DNA from: Areca catechu
Lineage: Eukaryota > Streptophyta > Magnoliopsida > Arecales > Arecaceae
Direction of reading: 5' to 3'
DNA length: 64,000 bases
NCBI GenBank assembly: GCA_021397845.1
Contig: CM038044.1
Span: 57,325,851-57,389,850, forward strand
The position numbers and the translations under genes were made by a program. The notes beneath the pieces are model-generated. The model was not told the DNA's origin. It made no database searches and saw only the letters and a program-made list of their open reading frames with translations. Every line of letters starts with the position of its first letter. Position 1 is the stretch's first letter. Below are positions 41,061 to 52,302 of this stretch, piece by piece.

Positions 41061-41939
41061 TAGCCTCTACTTTCTTTCTCTCTGGGTGAGGATCCCCTGA
41101 AGACTGTGCAAGTGGGAGCCCTACTGCCCGAAGAGGAGAGGTCCTACCTGCTTAGTTTCCGGCGGGCCAACATGGACGTCTTTGCCTGGATTACAATGGA
41201 CATGCCTGGGATCCCGCCTGAGATGATCACCCACAAGTTAAACATCGACCCCAACTACCACCCAGTCTTGCAGAAGAAGAGGAGCTTTGTCCCAAAGTGG
41301 CAGAAGGTGATTGATGAGGAAGTTGAAAAGCTACTCGTGATAGGCTTCATCCGTGAGGTACGTTATCCTGACTGGCTTGATAATGTAGTGATGGTCAAGA
41401 AAGCTTCTGGGAAGTGGAGGATCTGCATGGATTATACCGATCTCAACCAGGCATGTCCAAAGGATAGCTTCTCGCTTTCCAAGATTGACCAGCTGGTGGA
41501 TGTGACCTCGGGCCACAAGCTCCTTAGCTTCATGGATGCATTCTCCAGATATAATCAAATCAACATGCACGCGGAGGACGAGGAGCACACAACATTTGTG
41601 ACTGATAGAGGTATGTATTGCTACAGGATGATACTGTTTGGCCTTAAGAATGTAGGGGCCATGTACAAGCATTTGGTCAATAGGGTCTTTAAAGACCAGA
41701 TCGGCTACAACATGCAGGTATACGTGGATGACATACTTGTCATGAGTGGCCGGGAGTCAGACCACATTACCGACTTGGTGGAGGCTTTTGACAACCTTCA
41801 CCTCTACCAGATGAGCTAAACCCTACCAAATGAACGTTCGGTGTTGCGATGAGAAAGTTCCTGGGGTTCATGGTCACCTAAAGGGGGATAGAGGCCAACC
41901 TAGAAAAGATCCAGGTAATCACAGACATGAGGCACCCAG
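41061..41939 (+). pseudogene. Element B reverse transcriptase (Tat-type)
   Basis: The open frame 41106-41819 gives LLSFRRANMDVFAW, EEVEKLLVIGFIREVRYPDW, VVMVKKASGKWRICMDYTDL, NQACPKDSF, FMDAFSRYNQI and MILFGLKN, with the catalytic QVYVDDILV near 41716-41742. After a stop at 41817 the thumb/connection (RKFLGF, IEANLEKIQVITDM) follows, and then chromovirus D begins. RNase H and integrase must lie to the right of D, outside the window. Closest in style to the Tat/Ogre/Retand clade. Confidence 0.88.
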
Positions 41940-43572
41940 TGATGCGGGCACCAGGATTAGATGAGATTACTGGGCCCATTATGGATTTTTGATTAGAATT
42001 TTAAGTCCTGTAAATTCCATTAGTCCTGAGTCACTTGAGTCCTGTACTAAAGTGAACCAATTGAGTCCTCTAATGAAGAGTGAGTCTTTTAATAAAGTGA
42101 GACAACTAGGTCCAATTGAGTTAAGTCCATTTGTGTTTCAGTCCAGTCTAATGAGTTCAGTCGAGTCATATAATTTTGGATTTTCATTCAAGTCATGTTC
42201 AAGAGGAGGTCATTAGGCCCTTCCCCAGCTTAAGCACCTAGGCACTCCACTCAAGCCTCAAGCCCACACTTATGGTCCACACTCATGCCGCCCAGGCCCC
42301 TGAAGGAGTGGTGCCCAAGGCCTCCAAGAGATGGCACCCTAGGTCCACCAACAACTGGCACCCCTCCCCAGGTCTATAAGCAACTGGCACCCCACAAGGC
42401 CCATTAGTGCCCCAGGCCAATCCATGGTTTGGCGCCCCACTCCAAGCCCCTTGGTACCCCAATCCTTCATGATTGGCACCCCCATAGTCCAAGTCCACCA
42501 AGGTTGGCGTCCATCTTAGCCCAAGCCCAAGAGGAGTTGAACACCAGTCCAATAAGGAGTCAGCAGCCCAGTCCTTCAAGGAGTCCAGTCTTCTAATTCT
42601 AATCAAATTTTGTACTCCAACTTTGATTAGAATTTGTACTCCAACTTTGATAGGGAGAGGCCTGGGTGAATCTATAAATACTCCTCCCCTCCCCCCTCTT
42701 GTACTATTGATTTTGAATGAATGAAACTTATTTTCCTTGTCCAATTTTCATGCTGTTTAGCATTGACGATCTATGAGGAAGAGTGTATGAGGCCCAACAA
42801 TTGTCCTAGGTTCGCTAAACCCTAGCCCTAGCCACCCCTGCCTTCCATAATCAAACCTTGGCCTCCCATCTGTCTTCCATCTGGAATGGCCCCTACCACC
42901 ATCCAAAACCCTAACTCCCCACCATCAAAGTCCTCCTGCCCCAGGCCGCCAACCCTAAAGGCTTCCAGGCATCCTCCCCAAGCATCCAGGCTGCCATCCT
43001 CATATCTCCAGGCCACCCTCCAGAGTCCAGGCATCCACCTTCTCAATCAGGCTGCCAGCCATCCCCAGCCACCCTCCAACCTCTCTTCTCTTCCCTCTTC
43101 TAATCTTATATTTTTCTCATCATCTGTGACCCTAACCTTTGGCATTTGCAGGATCACTCAGGTGAAATGATCCTTGGAAGAGGTTCTCCTTGCCCCTGAT
43201 ACCAGCTGATAAAAAGCCAGTGGATCCACGAGAATGAGGCTTTGTTTTCCAGGCACCGATCCAGAGTGCTGAGAACCCTTTCTACAATGAAGAAAACATC
43301 ATTGCTAGGTATTTGAACCAACCCCTCTCTTTAGGTCTATTTTATTGAAGTTGCATATGCCCTATTAGTGGTTTCTTAACCCTAGGATCCATTTTCTTCA
43401 TTACTTTGTTAGGTTCTCTTTTGCGGGTATTTAATTTCTACTCTTTATGTGAGAACCCTGCTCGTTCTTAACTCCTTTTCGAGAACATAACCATAACATA
43501 AAAATCTGAAATCATTGCATCATTGATTTGATATCTTCTTGTGTGTATCTTTAGCATACTCTTCCCGCATCA
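41940..43572 (+). repeat. Chromovirus D 5' LTR
   Basis: 1633 bp, TGATGCGGGCACC...CCCGCATCA. TATA box CTATAAATA at 42672-42680. A C-rich stretch with repeated TGGCACCCC/GGCGCCCC words lies at 42250-42520, and a Pro/Ser-coding C-rich R/U5 part at 42830-43110. The ORFs 42283-42744 and 42886-43170 arise from this composition and are not genes. Confidence 0.9.
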
Positions 43573-43575
43573 GTT

Positions 43576-43587
43576 TAGTATCAAAGC
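43576..43587 (+). other. Primer-binding site of chromovirus D
   Basis: TAGTATCAAAGC, three bases after the LTR end; two mismatches to TGGTATCAGAGC. Confidence 0.7.
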
Positions 43588-44527
43588 TTAGGATTAGGGA
43601 TTGTTCATGCATCTTCTTTAAACAAAAACACCAAAAAAAAAAATTTGCATGCTGAAATCTGCACAATAGTCAAAACCTAGGTCTGATTTTTTATTAAAAC
43701 CTATCTGATTTTCATCAATATTTGCATCTCTAAATCACATATTTAGTCCTTTTAAATTCTGCAATTTTCTATAATTTTTTAGATCTGAAAACCCAAAAAA
43801 ACTCTGCATAAAACAAAACCCTAAAAACACTACTTGCTGAAATTTTCTGCACACCTAGTCTAGGGCTAAACTTCGATTGCTTTAAAACCTTCCAAACTTA
43901 ATTTTTCTTGTACTTAATTAAATTAAAACTAATCTTCATTAAATCTGCCATCTGCATAAAACACAAAAAAAAATTCTGTAATTTTCTGAATTTTAGTCTC
44001 ATGTTGCATTAGGGTTTCATGTGTGTGCATCATAAGTGAAAATAACTTAAGGGCACTTCTACTTTGTCAGATAAGGATAGGATTTCATCACCTTTCCTTG
44101 GCCCAAAACAACTACCCTGCATTCGGACCCAAGCCTAACTAAAATCAAGTAGCAACTTAATTGATCTAGGGACACGAACAGGTCTAGTCTATGGTTAGTG
44201 AGAAAGCTAGTGCACCTAATCCTTCACATATTTCTTGAAACTGGTGTCTAAGCTAGAGGTGCAGTGGCAAACACCCTAAGCAAAGCTGTAGTTACTTAAT
44301 TAGGACTCTGCGAGAGCAAGGAGAGCCTCCCACACTCCCACCTCTTACTTGGCCAGTAGATAGGGTAATTGTTGAATTGGTTGTAAGTTGAGCTGACTCA
44401 TTCTACTTGGGCTGCTAGGTCTAGCAAACCCTAGCCGATTTGCATGCTTGTTGCATGATCGCTAGATCAGGAGCCCAATACCATCAGTCTCAACTCCAAC
44501 CCACTTAACCCCAACCCCGTTTGACCA
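43588..44527 (+). other. Chromovirus D 5' leader, non-coding
   Basis: No ORF of note. The part from about 44040 is clearly alignable with the leader of A' (7700-8190), including CGAGAGCAAGGAGAGCCTCC (44311-44330) and the GAATTGG/TTGAGCTGA block at 44373-44398. Confidence 0.55.
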
Positions 44528-45092
44528 TGGAGTCCAACCTTGAAATCCAATAAGGGCCATTACTGAACAGCTTGCCCAATTGATCCAATTGAATACCTAA
44601 ATGAATAATAGGTTTACTCAAGTAAAAGATAATTTAGGAAACCTAGAGAGAACCCAAGAGTCCCGTACTGAACCTGAACTTGAGTCACCTCTTCACACAC
44701 CTCCCAACCCTAGAAGAGCCCCACGTCCTGATCCATTCTTGGAGCCTAAACATAGGAGACCCAATCATGATTTCTTTGACCAAAATAAGAGAGCCATTAG
44801 GAACATTAGGCTAGAAGCACCCTCCTTTGATGGCAATCTAGATCCTAAGGTTTACATAGATTTGGAGGGAGACATGGACCAATATTTTGAATGGTATGAA
44901 ATGACTGAGGAGAAGAAGTGCAAGTTCGCCAAACTCAGGTTAGTCCGCCAGGCTAGGCTATACTGGGGGAATGTTGAGCGCATAGTTAGACAATGAGGAG
45001 AACTTTCCATAGTCACTTGGAGAGCCATGAAGCTAAAACTTAAAGATAAGTACCTTCTTGCATCCTATCATCAGAGACTCCTAAATCAATGG
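44528..45092 (+). pseudogene. Chromovirus D gag, N-terminal part
   Basis: ATG at 44528 in the context TTTGACCATGGA shared with A'. After two early stops the frame 44601-44996 reads MNNRFTQVKDNLGNLERTQE, ESPLHTPPNPRRAPRPDP, APSFDGNLDPKVYIDLEGD, MDQYFEWYEMTEEKKCKFA and RQARLYWGN, i.e. the retrotransposon-gag domain. After a stop at 44994 it continues (TWRAMKLKLKDKYLLASYHQ) up to the Sirevirus E insertion; the domain resumes at 56406. Confidence 0.85.
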
Positions 45093-45434
45093 TGTTGACC
45101 CCATAAGTGATTTTGATGATAACCAAATATTGGAGCATGCATTTGTTTTACTAATAACTCTTCAAGTGCTTTACAAGTTTTTGTAGGATGAATCCATTGC
45201 TCAATTTCAACCCCTACATTTCTATTTCTTGTATTGAGTTGTATTGTAATTGAACACCTTGTAAAGAAGAACCCAAAGAAGAACTTAATGAAAAACCTTT
45301 AAATGGATTACTTCTAGTTTATTTCAAGCTTTAAATTACTTTAAGTGTATTATATTAAGAGTTTGAAGATTTCTTGAAAGCTTGAAGCCTTGTTGGATGA
45401 CTTCTGGAGAAGAACTGAAAATTCACTAAAGAAC

Positions 45435-45905
45435 TCATCCAAGTCGACTCGAGGAGAAGAGAGTCAACTCTAGCACATGGCATGCATGAGGATTCTGGCA
45501 CGCAGATATTTGAGCCAATTCTAAGGGATCCAAGCCAACTCGTCCAGAGTACCATTTCCTGAATCAAATAGGCGAGCCGACCCGAAGGGAGTCCGAGCTG
45601 ACTCTATCATATTATCAGACATCCGAGCTGACTCTTCAGAGAATAGAGCCAACTCCTCCAGAGTCTAGAAAAAGAGCTCTGAGAACTATAGCCAATCGAG
45701 CTGACTCTAATGAGAATGAGTCGACTCTTCCAAACTGCATTTTGAAGGCCTGAGGATCTGAGTCGACTAAAATCAAGGTGAGCCGACTCTTACAGAGTGA
45801 GGAATCAAAACATTATGCAAGTGAGCCAACTAGATTGAAGAGAGTCGACTCAACTAGAACTACTCTAAGGATCCGAGTCGACTCGAGTAATCCGAGTTGA
45901 CTCAA
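45435..45905 (+). promoter_or_regulatory. LTR cluster of GAGTCGACTC palindromes
   Basis: Same position in the LTR as the AAGTGTCGAC cluster of Sirevirus A and the same GTCGAC core, but different flanking bases. Degenerate copies (GAGCCGACTC, GAGCTGACTC) outnumber exact ones, as expected from decay at CpG. Repeated in the 3' LTR at about 55000-55470. Confidence 0.6.
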
Positions 45906-46329
45906 AGGTCATTTTCAGGCTTATGATGGCTTGTTCTAGAACTTAGATTTTGAATCCAAAAAGTGCTCCAACGGTCATATGTCACATCCCAACAGTCTAC
46001 TATGACTAAAACTGCTTGAGAAAGGTACAAGACTATATATTTGAGGGATTTAAACTACTTAGAAGAAGTTTTTTGAAAAAGAGAAGAAGAGTTAATGCAT
46101 TATTGAATATCCAACCAAGTCAACAAGCAAGAGAGCACTGAAAGCATTCAAGATAGTCTTCAAGCCTTCATCAACTACCAACTAAAGCTTAAAGCATTTA
46201 TTTAAAAAAAAAGAAGCCATCCAAGTGCATTGAGTGCATTCAAGTGGGCTTCTATCGAGCTACATCGACAACCATTCGAAAAAATTTATTTATCATTCTG
46301 TTGCTTTTATTTACAATTCTTTTATTAAA

Positions 46330-46500
46330 TTATTGGATTATTGCTGAGCCCAGTTTAAAAACTAAATAGGTTCTTAGTTAGCCTGTGTTAAAACCAAGTT
46401 GGGCTCTTGGTAATCTTGGTAAAACCAAGTTAGGTTCTTGGTGATCCTGGTAAAACCAAGTTGGGTTTCTTTGGTGATCCGGGTAGAACCAAAGTGTAGA
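46330..46500 (+). repeat. Tandem TTGGTGATCC...AAACCAA hairpin-like repeats
   Basis: About five units of roughly 30 bp (AGGTTCTTGGTGATCC, TGGTAAAACCAAGTT). The arms TTGGT and ACCAA pair within each unit. It lies downstream of the TATA-like site, so it should be in the transcript. The same array is at 55955-56110 in the 3' LTR, and a related one in Sirevirus A. Confidence 0.6.
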
Positions 46501-46788
46501 GGTTTGGATTGTGAGCCTGTGAAAATAATTCGACTGTATTCTGGTGGGGGATATACTGGAAATCTCAAGTGGTAATATTGGGTAGTAGATGTAAGAGCTG
46601 GTTTGCTCCGAACCACTATAATTTGCTTGTGTTTGTGTTGTACCTTTCTTATTTGATTATGCTTCTACATTTTATTTTCCTATCACAACACTTAACACTT
46701 GTAAGGGATTTTCAAAGAGCACATTATTGTCTAAATTTTTTAAATTCCTAATTCACCCCCCTCTTAGGAAAGCCATAAAGGCAACAAC

Positions 46789-46800
46789 TGGTATCAGAGC
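46789..46800 (+). other. Primer-binding site of Sirevirus E
   Basis: TGGTATCAGAGC, a perfect complement of the plant initiator tRNA-Met 3' end, two bases after the LTR. Confidence 0.92.
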
Positions 46801-46832
46801 AGTGTCTCTGAATACATTTAGAGTAAAGATTG

Positions 46833-47971
46833 ATGGCTCATCCCATGAGTACTTCCTTGGTCGAAGGCCAATCTACTAATAGACCTCCACTCTTCACTGG
46901 CACTAATTATTCTTATTGGAAAGCAAGAATGAAAATCTATATACAAGCTATCGATTTTCAATTATGGAAGGTCATTCTAAAAGGGCCACATATTCCCATG
47001 ATTAAAATTAATGGCATAGATGTTCCAAAGCTTGAAGAGGATTGGGATGAACACGACATGAAGACGGAGGAATTAAATGCCAAAGCAATGAATTTACTAT
47101 AGTGTGCTTTGGATTCTAATAAGTTTAATTGAATTTTCACTTGCTCTTCAGGAAAGGAAATTTGGGACAAACTCGAAGCGACCCATAAAGGAACTTCCCA
47201 AGTGAAGACCTCAAAAATAAATCTTCTTGTACATAATTATGAAATGTTTAAAATGGAACCTGCTGAAACCATATCTGCCATGTTTAGTCGATTTACATAT
47301 ATTATTAATGGTTTGAAGAGTCTTAGCAAGGTTTATTCAAATGCCGATTTAGTACAGAAGATCCTCATATCACTTTCAAATAAGTGGGATCCTAAAGTGA
47401 CTTCCATCCAGGAAGCAAAAGATTTAAATGCCTTACCTCTGGATGAATTAATGGGTTCACTCATCATACATGAATTGGCCATGCATCATAGAACTGATGA
47501 TGATCAAAAGAAGAAGACAATTGCCTTCAAAGCTGCATTGGACTCAAAGAAAGATGAGGAATCGGAAGATGACTGCACCTCTTTCGAAGATGATCTAGAA
47601 GACGAAGACATCGCAATGGTCATGAGGAGATTTAGAAGGTTAATGGAAAAGAAGAAAGGAAGATTTTATAGAAAATTCCATAAATGAGGAGAGCACTCCA
47701 AGGACAAGGATAAGGACAAAAAAAAAGAAAAAGAACAAGTGCCTACATGCTATGAATGTAAAAAATCGGGGCACATTCATCCAGATTGTCCACTGTTAAA
47801 GAAATTTATCAGAAAAAAGAAGAAAAAAGTGATGATTGCTACATGGAGCGACAGCAAGGAGTCGACTTCATTTAAAGAGGAAAAGATCATGAAAACTGCT
47901 AATCTATGTCTAATGGATCTCGAAGACGAGGTATCTCGAAGACGAGGTAACATCCCTCGAACCTCAATTAG
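46833..47971 (+). pseudogene. Sirevirus E gag, capsid and first zinc knuckle
   Basis: ATG at 46833 (the preceding TTG is not needed). PPLFTGTNYSYWKARMKIYI is the DUF4219-like start. The UBN2-type capsid follows (GKEIWDKLEATHKGTSQVK, INLLVHNYEMFKM, ILISLSNKWDPKVTSIQEAK, LDELMGSLIIHE), then an acidic and Lys-rich linker and a zinc knuckle CYECKKSGHIHPDC (47748-47789). Stops at 47100 and 47685; a duplicated GGTATCTCGAAGACGAGGTA-like segment lies near 47921-47950. It ends near 47971. Confidence 0.88.
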
Positions 47972-48718
47972 AATTTATATTTGATGAATTGAATTCTACT
48001 TTTTAGACTTATTATCTAAATTCAAAAAGGCAGGAGTAAAGATTAGATCCTTAAAGAATATCAATGACTCTTTACCAAGGGAAAAAGAAGAAATTTCAGA
48101 AAAGAACAATATATTGCAAAAGAATTTACATATCTTTTTTGAAAAGCTTAAAGCTTTGGAAACTAAAAATAATGCATTTTTTAACAAGAACAAAGCTTTA
48201 ATTGTTGAAAATAATGACTTGAAAAAAAAGGTTGGAAAACTCAAGTCACTTGTTGAAAAACTTATATTATCTTCAAACAAGCTTGAGTTGATCTTAAAAG
48301 AGCAAAGAATTTCTGAAAATAAAGCTGGAATCGATTTTAATTCTTCAACTTCAAATGGAATTTCAGCTACTACTTTTGTGAAACCAAAAGCTTATATTCC
48401 AAAATTTACATCTCAAAAAGCTTTTGCAACAAATGTTTCTGCTTCTACTTCTAAAGCTATATTGTATGTTCCTAAGAGCTTAAATAGAAAATCTTTTATA
48501 TCTGCATCTAGAACTTCAAAATCTGCATCTATTCAGATTTCTAGAGTTGAATGTTATGCATGCAAAGGGTTAGGACATAAAGTTTTTCAATGCAATATCT
48601 TTAGAAATGTCAAAAGTAAAGCAAGAAAAATTTGGGTTCCTAAAGGAACCACCTCCGCTAACCTGCAAGGCCCAAGTTAGCCTGGGTACCTAAAAGAACT
48701 CCTTGATTGTCTTACAGG
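47972..48718 (+). pseudogene. Sirevirus E gag extension: coiled coil and second zinc knuckle
   Basis: The frame 48114-48680 has a long coiled coil (FFEKLKALETKNNAFFNKNK, VENNDLKKKVGKLKSLVEKL). A Ser/Lys-rich region follows, then a second zinc knuckle CYACKGLGHKVFQC (48552-48593) and KIWVPKGTTSANLQGPS. The start is blurred by a stop at 47981 and shifts before 48114. Two zinc knuckles separated by a coiled coil, as here, make an unusually long gag. Confidence 0.8.
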
Positions 48719-50160
48719 AATGTCTTGCAGCCCAAAAATTGAAGAAAAGATGGTATCTCGACAATGGCTATTCAAGACATATGACGGGTGACAAGGATCA
48801 ATTTATCACCTTAGGATGAAAGAAAGAGGTATGGTTACTTTTGGAGATAATGGTAAGGAGAAAATAATCGAAATTGGTAAGATCAAAATAACCCCCTATA
48901 CTTTTATTGAAAATGTATTGCTAGTAGATAAATTGAAGTATTATTTATTAAGTATCAATCAATTATGTGATAAAGGCTTCAAGGTTATCTTTGAATCATC
49001 TATGTATATTGTAACAAAACCTCTTGATTCTAGCAGTATGTTCATTGGACATAGACTTAGAAATATTTATGTGGTGACCTTAATGATCTTGACATGTCAA
49101 GTAGTTCCAGTCTAGTTGTAATGAATGCTAAGACCAAGGAGTCTTGTTTACTTTGGCATAGACGATTAGGTCATGCTAGCATGCATACTATTGCCAAGTT
49201 AATTTTCAAAAATTTAGTTAGAGGCATGCCTAAGTTTAAAGTAGACTTTGATCATGTTTGTGATGCATGCCAAATGAGTAAACAAACTAGGGGGAGTTTT
49301 AAACCCAAAAATATGATTTCAACTACTAAACCTCTTGAGCTACTTTACATGGACTTATTTGGACCAACTAGGACCATAAGCCTAGGTGGTATGAAATATA
49401 CTCTTGTGATAGTAGATAATTTTTCTAGATTTATTTGGGTTTTGTTTATTGCTCACAAAGATGAAACCTTTAAAGTATTTCAAAAATTTTACAAAAAGGT
49501 TTCAAATCAAAAAAATCTTGCAATAATTTCAATTAGGAGTGATCACGGCATCGAATTTGAAAATCAATTTTTTGATGATTATTATATAGAAAATGGCATT
49601 GATCACAACTTCTTTACTCCTAGGATACCATAACAAAATGGTGTTGTAGAGAGAAAAAATAGGACTTTGGAAGAGATGGCCCAAATAATGTTATGTGAAG
49701 GCAATCTTCTAAGGTACTTTTGGGCAGAAGCGGTGAACACTGTTTGTTACATTTTGAACCGCATTTTAATCCATCCTATTTTGAAGAAAACTTCCTATGA
49801 GCTTTGGAATGAAAAGAAACCCAATATTAATTATTTTCATGTATTTGGTTGTAAATGCTTTGTGCTTAATAATGGTAAAGATAATCTAGAAAAATTTGAT
49901 GCTAAATTTGATGAAACAATTTTCTTTGGTTATTCATTACATAGCAAAGCATATAGAGTATTTAATAAAAGAACTATTATTGTAGAAGAGTCTATGAATG
50001 TTATTTTTGATGAAACTAACCCCTCACCTTCTAAGAAAGAAGAGTGTATAGACAATGATGCAGGTATAATTCAAAAAGAAATGGAAGACATGAGATACAA
50101 GAAAGACTACTCAAAGAAGGAGAAGAAACGGTAAGTAAGGATCATGCTGATCTACCGAGA
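48719..50160 (+). pseudogene. Sirevirus E protease remnant, GAG-pre-integrase and integrase
   Basis: It starts with LKKRWYLDNGYSRHMTGD; the protease triplet is Asp-Asn-Gly (48760-48768) instead of Asp-Ser-Gly in A. VTFGDNGKEKIIEIGKI and LLWHRRLGHASMHTIAKL follow, and a CDAC pair. The integrase core has MDLFGPTRTI (Asp), IRSDHGIEFEN (Asp) and QNGVVERKNRTLEE (Glu), all catalytic residues present. The C-terminal YFWAEAVNTVCYILNR and FGCKCFVLNNGKDN end near 50134. Stops or shifts near 48820, 49113 and 49633. Confidence 0.88.
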
Positions 50161-51806
50161 GAATGGAGGTACATAACTTCTCATCCAAGAGAATTAATTA
50201 TTGGTGATCCTTCACAAGGTATTAGGACTAGGTCATCACATAGAGGTGCACATGATTACCTAGCCTTTGTATCACAAATAGAACCTCATATATTAGAAGA
50301 AGCTGAATCTAACCCAAACTAGATGATGGTCATGCATTAAGAACTAAACCAGTTTGAAAGAAATAAGGTATGGATATTAGTTGATAGACGTTCAGACCAT
50401 CCAATCATAGGAACCAAATGGATCAATAGAAACAAGTTAGATGAACAAGGAAATGTTACTAGAAACAAAGCTAGATTAGTGGCTAAGAGATATAACCAAG
50501 AAGAGGGCATTGATTTTGAAGAAATATACGCACCCGTAGCAAGACTAGACATTATTAGATTACTTCTTGCATTTGCTTGCTACATGAATTTTAAACTTTT
50601 TCGAATGGATATGAAAAGTACATTTCTAAATGGTTTCATTTCTGAACAAGTTTTTGTGGAACAACCACCAGGTTTTGAAGATCATGTTTTTCCAAATCAT
50701 GTGTTTAAATTGAACAAAGCATTATATGGTTTGAAATAAGCACCTAGAGCCTGGTATGATAGACTTAGAACTTTCTTGATTGAAAATGATTTTTCAAGAG
50801 AAAATGTAGATAAAACTCTTTTCATCAAGAAGAAAAATAATGATTTATTAGTTATACAAATTTATGTTGATGATATTATATTTGGTGCAACTAATAAAGC
50901 TCTTTATAGAGATTTTGCTAAGTTAATACAGGGAGAATTTGAAATGAGCCTAATGGGTGAACTCAACTACTTCCTTGGACTTCAAGTAAAATAAACAAAG
51001 GAAGGAATTTTCATCAACCAAGCCAAGTATACCAAAGAAATAATCAAAAAGTTTGGTATGGAGACAAGCAAACATATGAACACATCCATGAGCCTATCTT
51101 GCAGATTGGACAAAGATAAAAATGGATCCAATGTTGACCAAAAGCTCTATAGAGGTATGATCGGATTCTTATTATATTTGACTGCAAGTAGACTAGATAT
51201 CTTGTATAGTGTATGATTATGTGCTAGATTCCAATCTAATCCTAAAGAATCACATATGCTTGATATTGAAAGAATTATCAGATATTTGAAAGGTACAAGT
51301 AATCTAGGTCTATGATTTTCAAAACATTCTTCATTGAATTTAATTAGATTTTTGAATGCTGATTATGCTGGTTGTAGAATTGATAGAAAAAGCATTAGCG
51401 GCACATGCCAATTTCTAGGGTTGAATTTAATCTCATGGCACTATAAGAAACAAAACTCGGTAGTACTCTTTACTGCTGAGCCAGAGTATGTTGCTTCAAG
51501 GAGTTGTTGTGCACAAGTGTTATGGATTAAACAACAACTAGAAGACTTTGGTGTTACATAATATAAAATTCCAATCAAATGTGATAACACAAGTGCTATA
51601 AACTTGAAAAAAATCAAATTCAACATTCTAGAACTAAGCACATAGAAATTAGAAACCATTTTATTAGAGATCATGTTTTGAATGGTGACATTGAATTAGA
51701 ATTTATCCCAACTAAGAACCAATTAGCTGACATTTTCACTAAGCCACTCAATAAGGATAGATTTGAAATGATTAGAGGAGAATTAGGTCTTTGTGATCCT
51801 TTCTAA
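50161..51806 (+). pseudogene. Sirevirus E reverse transcriptase and RNase H
   Basis: RT: ELNQFERNKVWILVD, GTKWINRNKLDEQGN, IDFEEIYAPVARLDIIR, MDMKSTFLNGFISEQVFVEQ and KALYGLK, then a stop (50737). The catalytic YVDDIIFGATN starts at 50863. RNase H: LYRGMIGFLLYLTASRLD, NADYAGCRIDRKSISGT, AEPEYVASRSCCAQVLWIKQ, then a shift near 51560-51615 and the end GRFEMIRGELGL-like. The first stop of the RT (TAA 50338) replaces Gln or Glu in the conserved entry motif. Confidence 0.88.
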
Positions 51807-52302
51807 ATTTTTCTAACCTAATTCCTTCAAAATTAAGGAAAAATTATCTAGAAAATCTCCTACATCAATTCAAGTTCTTTGAACAACTTTCCTTGAGATT
51901 TTATCAAATTAATTTCAATTTATGAATCATTTCAACTTTTATGGAAAGTTTCTATTCGAGTTGACTCGAGCAATTTTGCTCTGGTCGAGCCGGCTCGAAT
52001 CTCTGATATTTTAGCTCTTACTCTGATGAGTTGACTAGGTCAATTTAGGATTTGCCTAGCCGACTCGAATCTCTGTTTCTTCTGAGTTTGCTCTGGACGA
52101 GCCAACTCGGATGATTTAAGGGCAAACCTAGCCGACTCGAATGTTGGGTAATCATTTTTTAAATAGAGTCGAGTAACTTTTTCTAACTTTTCATTTTCTT
52201 CATTTTGACTCCAAACCCTGTCGTTCCACTCGAAACAATCTCCAGTCCTCCAAAATCCTTTTCCCAAAGCCTCAATTTCTTCATTCTTGCCAAATTATTG
52301 CA
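51807..52302 (+). promoter_or_regulatory. Sirevirus E pol-ORF3 spacer with LTR-type palindromes: putative internal promoter
   Basis: Between the RNase H end and the ORF3 ATG lie six to eight copies of the LTR motif (CGAGTTGACTCGAG near 51957, GTCGAGCCGGCTCGAA near 51983, GAGTTGACTAGG near 52028, GCCGACTCGAAT near 52060 and 52130, GACGAGCCAACTCGG near 52096). A TATA-like TTTTTTAAATAGAG at 52154-52167 lies about 140 bp before the ATG. The plan is identical in A (4016-4475), with A's own palindrome. Confidence 0.5.

Larger units (their letters stand above)
45093..46786 (+). repeat. Sirevirus E 5' LTR
   Basis: Contains about sixteen GAGYYGACTC-type palindromic motifs (45440-45905; exact GAGTCGACTC at 45718, 45842 and 45875), a TATA-like ACTATATATTT near 46032-46042, and a hairpin-like repeat array (46330-46500). 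The ORFs inside are not genes. Confidence 0.93.

Noticed and set aside
42283..43170. ORFs of 72-153 residues in the D LTR
   Set aside because: Gly/Pro-rich translation of C-rich LTR sequence on both strands; no conserved domain.
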